Source of the DNA: an uncultured Christensenellaceae bacterium
GTDB lineage: Bacteria > Bacillota > Clostridia > Christensenellales > UBA1242
Reading direction: 5' to 3'
DNA: 7,310 nucleotides
Assembly (NCBI GenBank): GCA_949902685.1
Contig: CATLDS010000024.1
Coordinates: forward strand, 1 to 7,310
In this document: in pieces, positions 5,519 through 7,310 of the stretch
Position numbering within the stretch: the first letter of the stretch is position 1
Layout of the letters: the number at the start of each line of letters is the position of its first letter
Position numbers and translations under genes: made by a program
Notes under the pieces: generated by a model
Databases searched by the model: none
What the model was told of the DNA's origin: nothing
The model's input: only the letters and a program-made list of their open reading frames with translations

Positions 5519-6991
5519 TTAAGTTGTCTTATGTTCTGGTAAAGTTCTTAAATCATAATCGACTCTAAACTCTACAGCTACACCATTAATAATCACAATG
5601 AATTCTTGACTTAAATAATACTCATTTGGATTGGCTTCATAGTACTTTCTAATTTCCTCAATATCAGCAGAGATAGTATTGCCGTTAACAGTGAAATATG
5701 ATAATTCTAATTCTGTTTTTGGTTCTACACTTGAGGCTGTTGTATTCACAACTGGTTTTAGATCTCCATCATAAACAACTACTTTGTTAGTCATATCTAG
5801 ACTATTTTCACCAGTCATTAGGAAGAAGTAACTATTAATATCTGCACCATAATCTACTAGAGTGATATTACCATTAGTAGAGCTAATAGCATAGTATGTA
5901 CCCACTAGATTGTATATACCGCTTCCGCCTTGATTATATGTAAATGAATACAATGTATAAACTGTATTACTACCTCTACCTGTAGGAACATTAATAGTAC
6001 CTAAAGCAGTAGTAGCATCATCTATTCTACCATTTTCATTCATAAACCAACTTGTACTAGCATTAAGACCATTAGATACACCCACAATAGTTACTTGCCT
6101 GTACTGAGAATTCAATGTAGTCAAATATCTATTAGTGAATATCTCATTTAAACGTTTAGTATTGTTCGGTGTTATCTTACTCTCGGTAGTTAACTTAAAT
6201 CCACTATTATTAGCCTCAGTATATTTAGGTATAGATACTACAGTAGTGCCTTTAGACTTAATATTAAGGTCAGCTAGTAATTCATTATTGAATAATTTGC
6301 CACCTACTAATAATTCTTGTAAATCAATACCAAATGTTCCATCACTGAAACGTATCAATTTATCTTCAAGTTTTAAAGTTTTAAGGTCTCCAGCATAACC
6401 TTCTACGTTAGCGAACTCTATCTCGTCCACACTCTCTAAGAATGTCTTGAATTGCTCAATATTCTCGTACGATGATATTAGAACAACTTTTTCATTTCTA
6501 TCTACTATCTCGCGAGTGAGTGGAGTTTCTCCTTCATTCGTCACTACCTTCCATGCACCATTATTGTAAATGAACTGGTAACCCTCATATTCGTATGGTT
6601 TATCACTAGTTAATTTGGTTTCTCCTATACTTAACTGATATCTGTATTCACCATTGTCCTTCACTAGACCGATGATATAGTCTGCATCATTCTCTATTGA
6701 AGAATTCGCTACTCTAAACTGCTCTTCATAAAGGAATAAAGATAGTCCAGTTTTATTATCACCAATTAAATTCTTATCTACATCTACCTTACTACCAACA
6801 GTATTCGCGACCACTTTAGTATCATCTGTCACCATGTATGATATGTATAGCACTTTATCCGCACCATAGTAGTTTAAGGTAATTCTATACATTGCCAAGT
6901 AGTATACAGGTGCTGAAGCATTCGACTGGGGTACGGCTGGCAGATTAGTACCGATGCCCTGAGCCAATATATTCAATTCACTTTCGCCCAA
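5519..6991 (-). pseudogene. Large beta-rich exported-type protein, C-terminal part, after an in-frame stop
   Basis: The family is not recognised. The 490 residues from the TTG at 6991 to the TAA are rich in Asn, Thr, Gly, Tyr and Val, with alternating strand patterns like those of surface or adhesin proteins, and contain no cysteine. There is no signal peptide at this end, no transmembrane helix and no C-terminal sorting signal; the protein ends in LPEHKTT. The frame stays open upstream of the TTG to a TAG at 7049-7051, and beyond it the same frame continues to the window edge with matching composition. The TTG has no ribosome binding site and no ATG follows the TAG in frame. I therefore read this as the downstream part of one gene broken by an amber stop, not a separate gene. 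It could still be expressed from an unseen start, so pseudogene status is an inference. Confidence 0.6.
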
Positions 6992-7048
6992 TGTTCTAGG
7001 TTGATTTGCCTCATCATTAAATATACTTACTGCATCTATATCCCTAGA

Positions 7049-7051
7049 CTA
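7049..7051 (-). other. In-frame TAG stop inside the large surface-protein frame
   Basis: Plus-strand cta at 7049-7051 reads TAG in the shared frame of the two open segments (5519-7048 and 7052-7310). The context is CCT TAG TCT AGG. No stop other than this interrupts about 595 codons. TAG is a true stop elsewhere in this window (it ends clpP, tig, the 86-codon gene, sepF and the 80-codon gene), so this codon should end translation. Confidence 0.85.
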
Positions 7052-7310
7052 AGGCATGATTAATAAATCTACTGTTGGCTTAACATTATTTGTGAAACTT
7101 AAAGCATCATTTATTACTGCTCCAATGCTTGACGCATTATTATCAGTAATCAATTTCACCTCTGCGCCAGATTTGAACGATTCACCCTCTTGAGTAACAA
7201 TCGTATTCTCACCCTCTGCGCCATAATCGATAGTAATAAATCCTTCGATATGTATATCCCAATTCACAGCATATTTACCATTACCACCTAGATTGATCTC
7301 GAGTACTAAT
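7049..7310 (-). pseudogene. Upstream part of the same large exported-type protein, ending at an in-frame TAG (partial)
   Basis: The minus-strand frame is open from the window edge to the TAG at 7049-7051, giving 86 residues that begin LVLEINLGGNGKYAVNWD. It has no start of its own: the GTG at 7267 lies inside the frame and has no ribosome binding site, so the gene begins outside the window. The composition (Asn, Thr, Gly, Val, alternating strands such as FITIDYG and AEVKLITD; no cysteine) matches the 490-residue segment that follows in the same frame. The likeliest reading is a single large secreted protein cut by a nonsense mutation. If the TAG is the natural end, this would instead be the C-terminus of a separate surface protein ending in LLIMP. 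Confidence 0.6.

Noticed and set aside
5519..5542. LPEHKTT at the C-terminus as a sortase signal
   Set aside because: The motif lacks the TG of LPxTG and there is no hydrophobic segment or basic tail after it.
1752..6398. Several plus-strand open frames of 60-111 codons (for example 5207-5542, 3924-4217, 6135-6398)
   Set aside because: They lie opposite well-supported minus-strand genes, show low-complexity Ser/Leu/Ile composition typical of antisense translation, and lack recognisable domains or good start signals.
6989..6991. TTG at 6991 as a genuine start for the 490-residue segment
   Set aside because: No Shine-Dalgarno sequence precedes it, no signal peptide follows, and the frame is open and similar upstream to the TAG.
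7049..7051. TAG recoded as an amino acid (suppressor or pyrrolysine)
   Set aside because: TAG ends clpP, tig and sepF at the positions expected for these families, so it is a normal stop. The downstream sequence has only a weak four-pair hairpin, and the protein is not a methylamine methyltransferase.
1..7310. tRNA, rRNA, riboswitch, CRISPR or transposon signatures
   Set aside because: Intergenic gaps are at most about 130 bases and contain no cloverleaf, repeated spacer array, transposase frame or terminal inverted repeats that I could recognise by eye.

Overview
The window reads as a low-GC, Gram-positive chromosome (Bacillota, probably an uncultured clostridial lineage). The evidence is AT-rich DNA, strong purine-rich Shine-Dalgarno sites, close sigma-A type promoters, a SepF cell-division protein and the order tig-clpP-clpX. 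Every gene I can support lies on the minus strand, so transcription runs from high to low coordinates.

Layout in the direction of transcription. (1) 7310-5519: the downstream end of a large, cysteine-free, beta-rich and probably exported protein of unknown function. It is interrupted by one in-frame TAG at 7049-7051 and ends at a hairpin terminator (5485-5511). (2) 5518-5390: an AT-rich promoter region with a near-consensus promoter that almost touches the ribosome binding site. (3) 5389-3332: a tight operon of an unknown 80-residue helical protein, sepF (Z-ring anchor), lspA (lipoprotein signal peptidase) and an RluD-family 23S rRNA pseudouridine synthase. Genes are 10 nt apart, 1 nt apart, and overlapping by 17 nt. 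(4) 3291-2694: two small unknown membrane proteins (86 and 111 residues) in a coupled pair, with a possible weak promoter of their own. (5) 2629-753: tig (trigger factor) and clpP behind a good promoter (2655-2683), ended by a perfect-palindrome terminator (729-750). (6) 653-1: the first half of clpX, behind its own presumed promoter and cut by the window edge.

The conserved genes are housekeeping. Trigger factor folds nascent chains, ClpX unfolds substrates for ClpP, SepF helps build the septum, LspA matures lipoproteins and the RluD-like enzyme modifies 23S rRNA. The less described parts are the interrupted surface-protein gene, the 80-residue protein ahead of sepF, and the small membrane-protein pair between the sepF-lspA-rluD operon and tig. 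I see no RNA genes, CRISPR arrays, insertion sequences or plus-strand genes. No entirely new system is evident.
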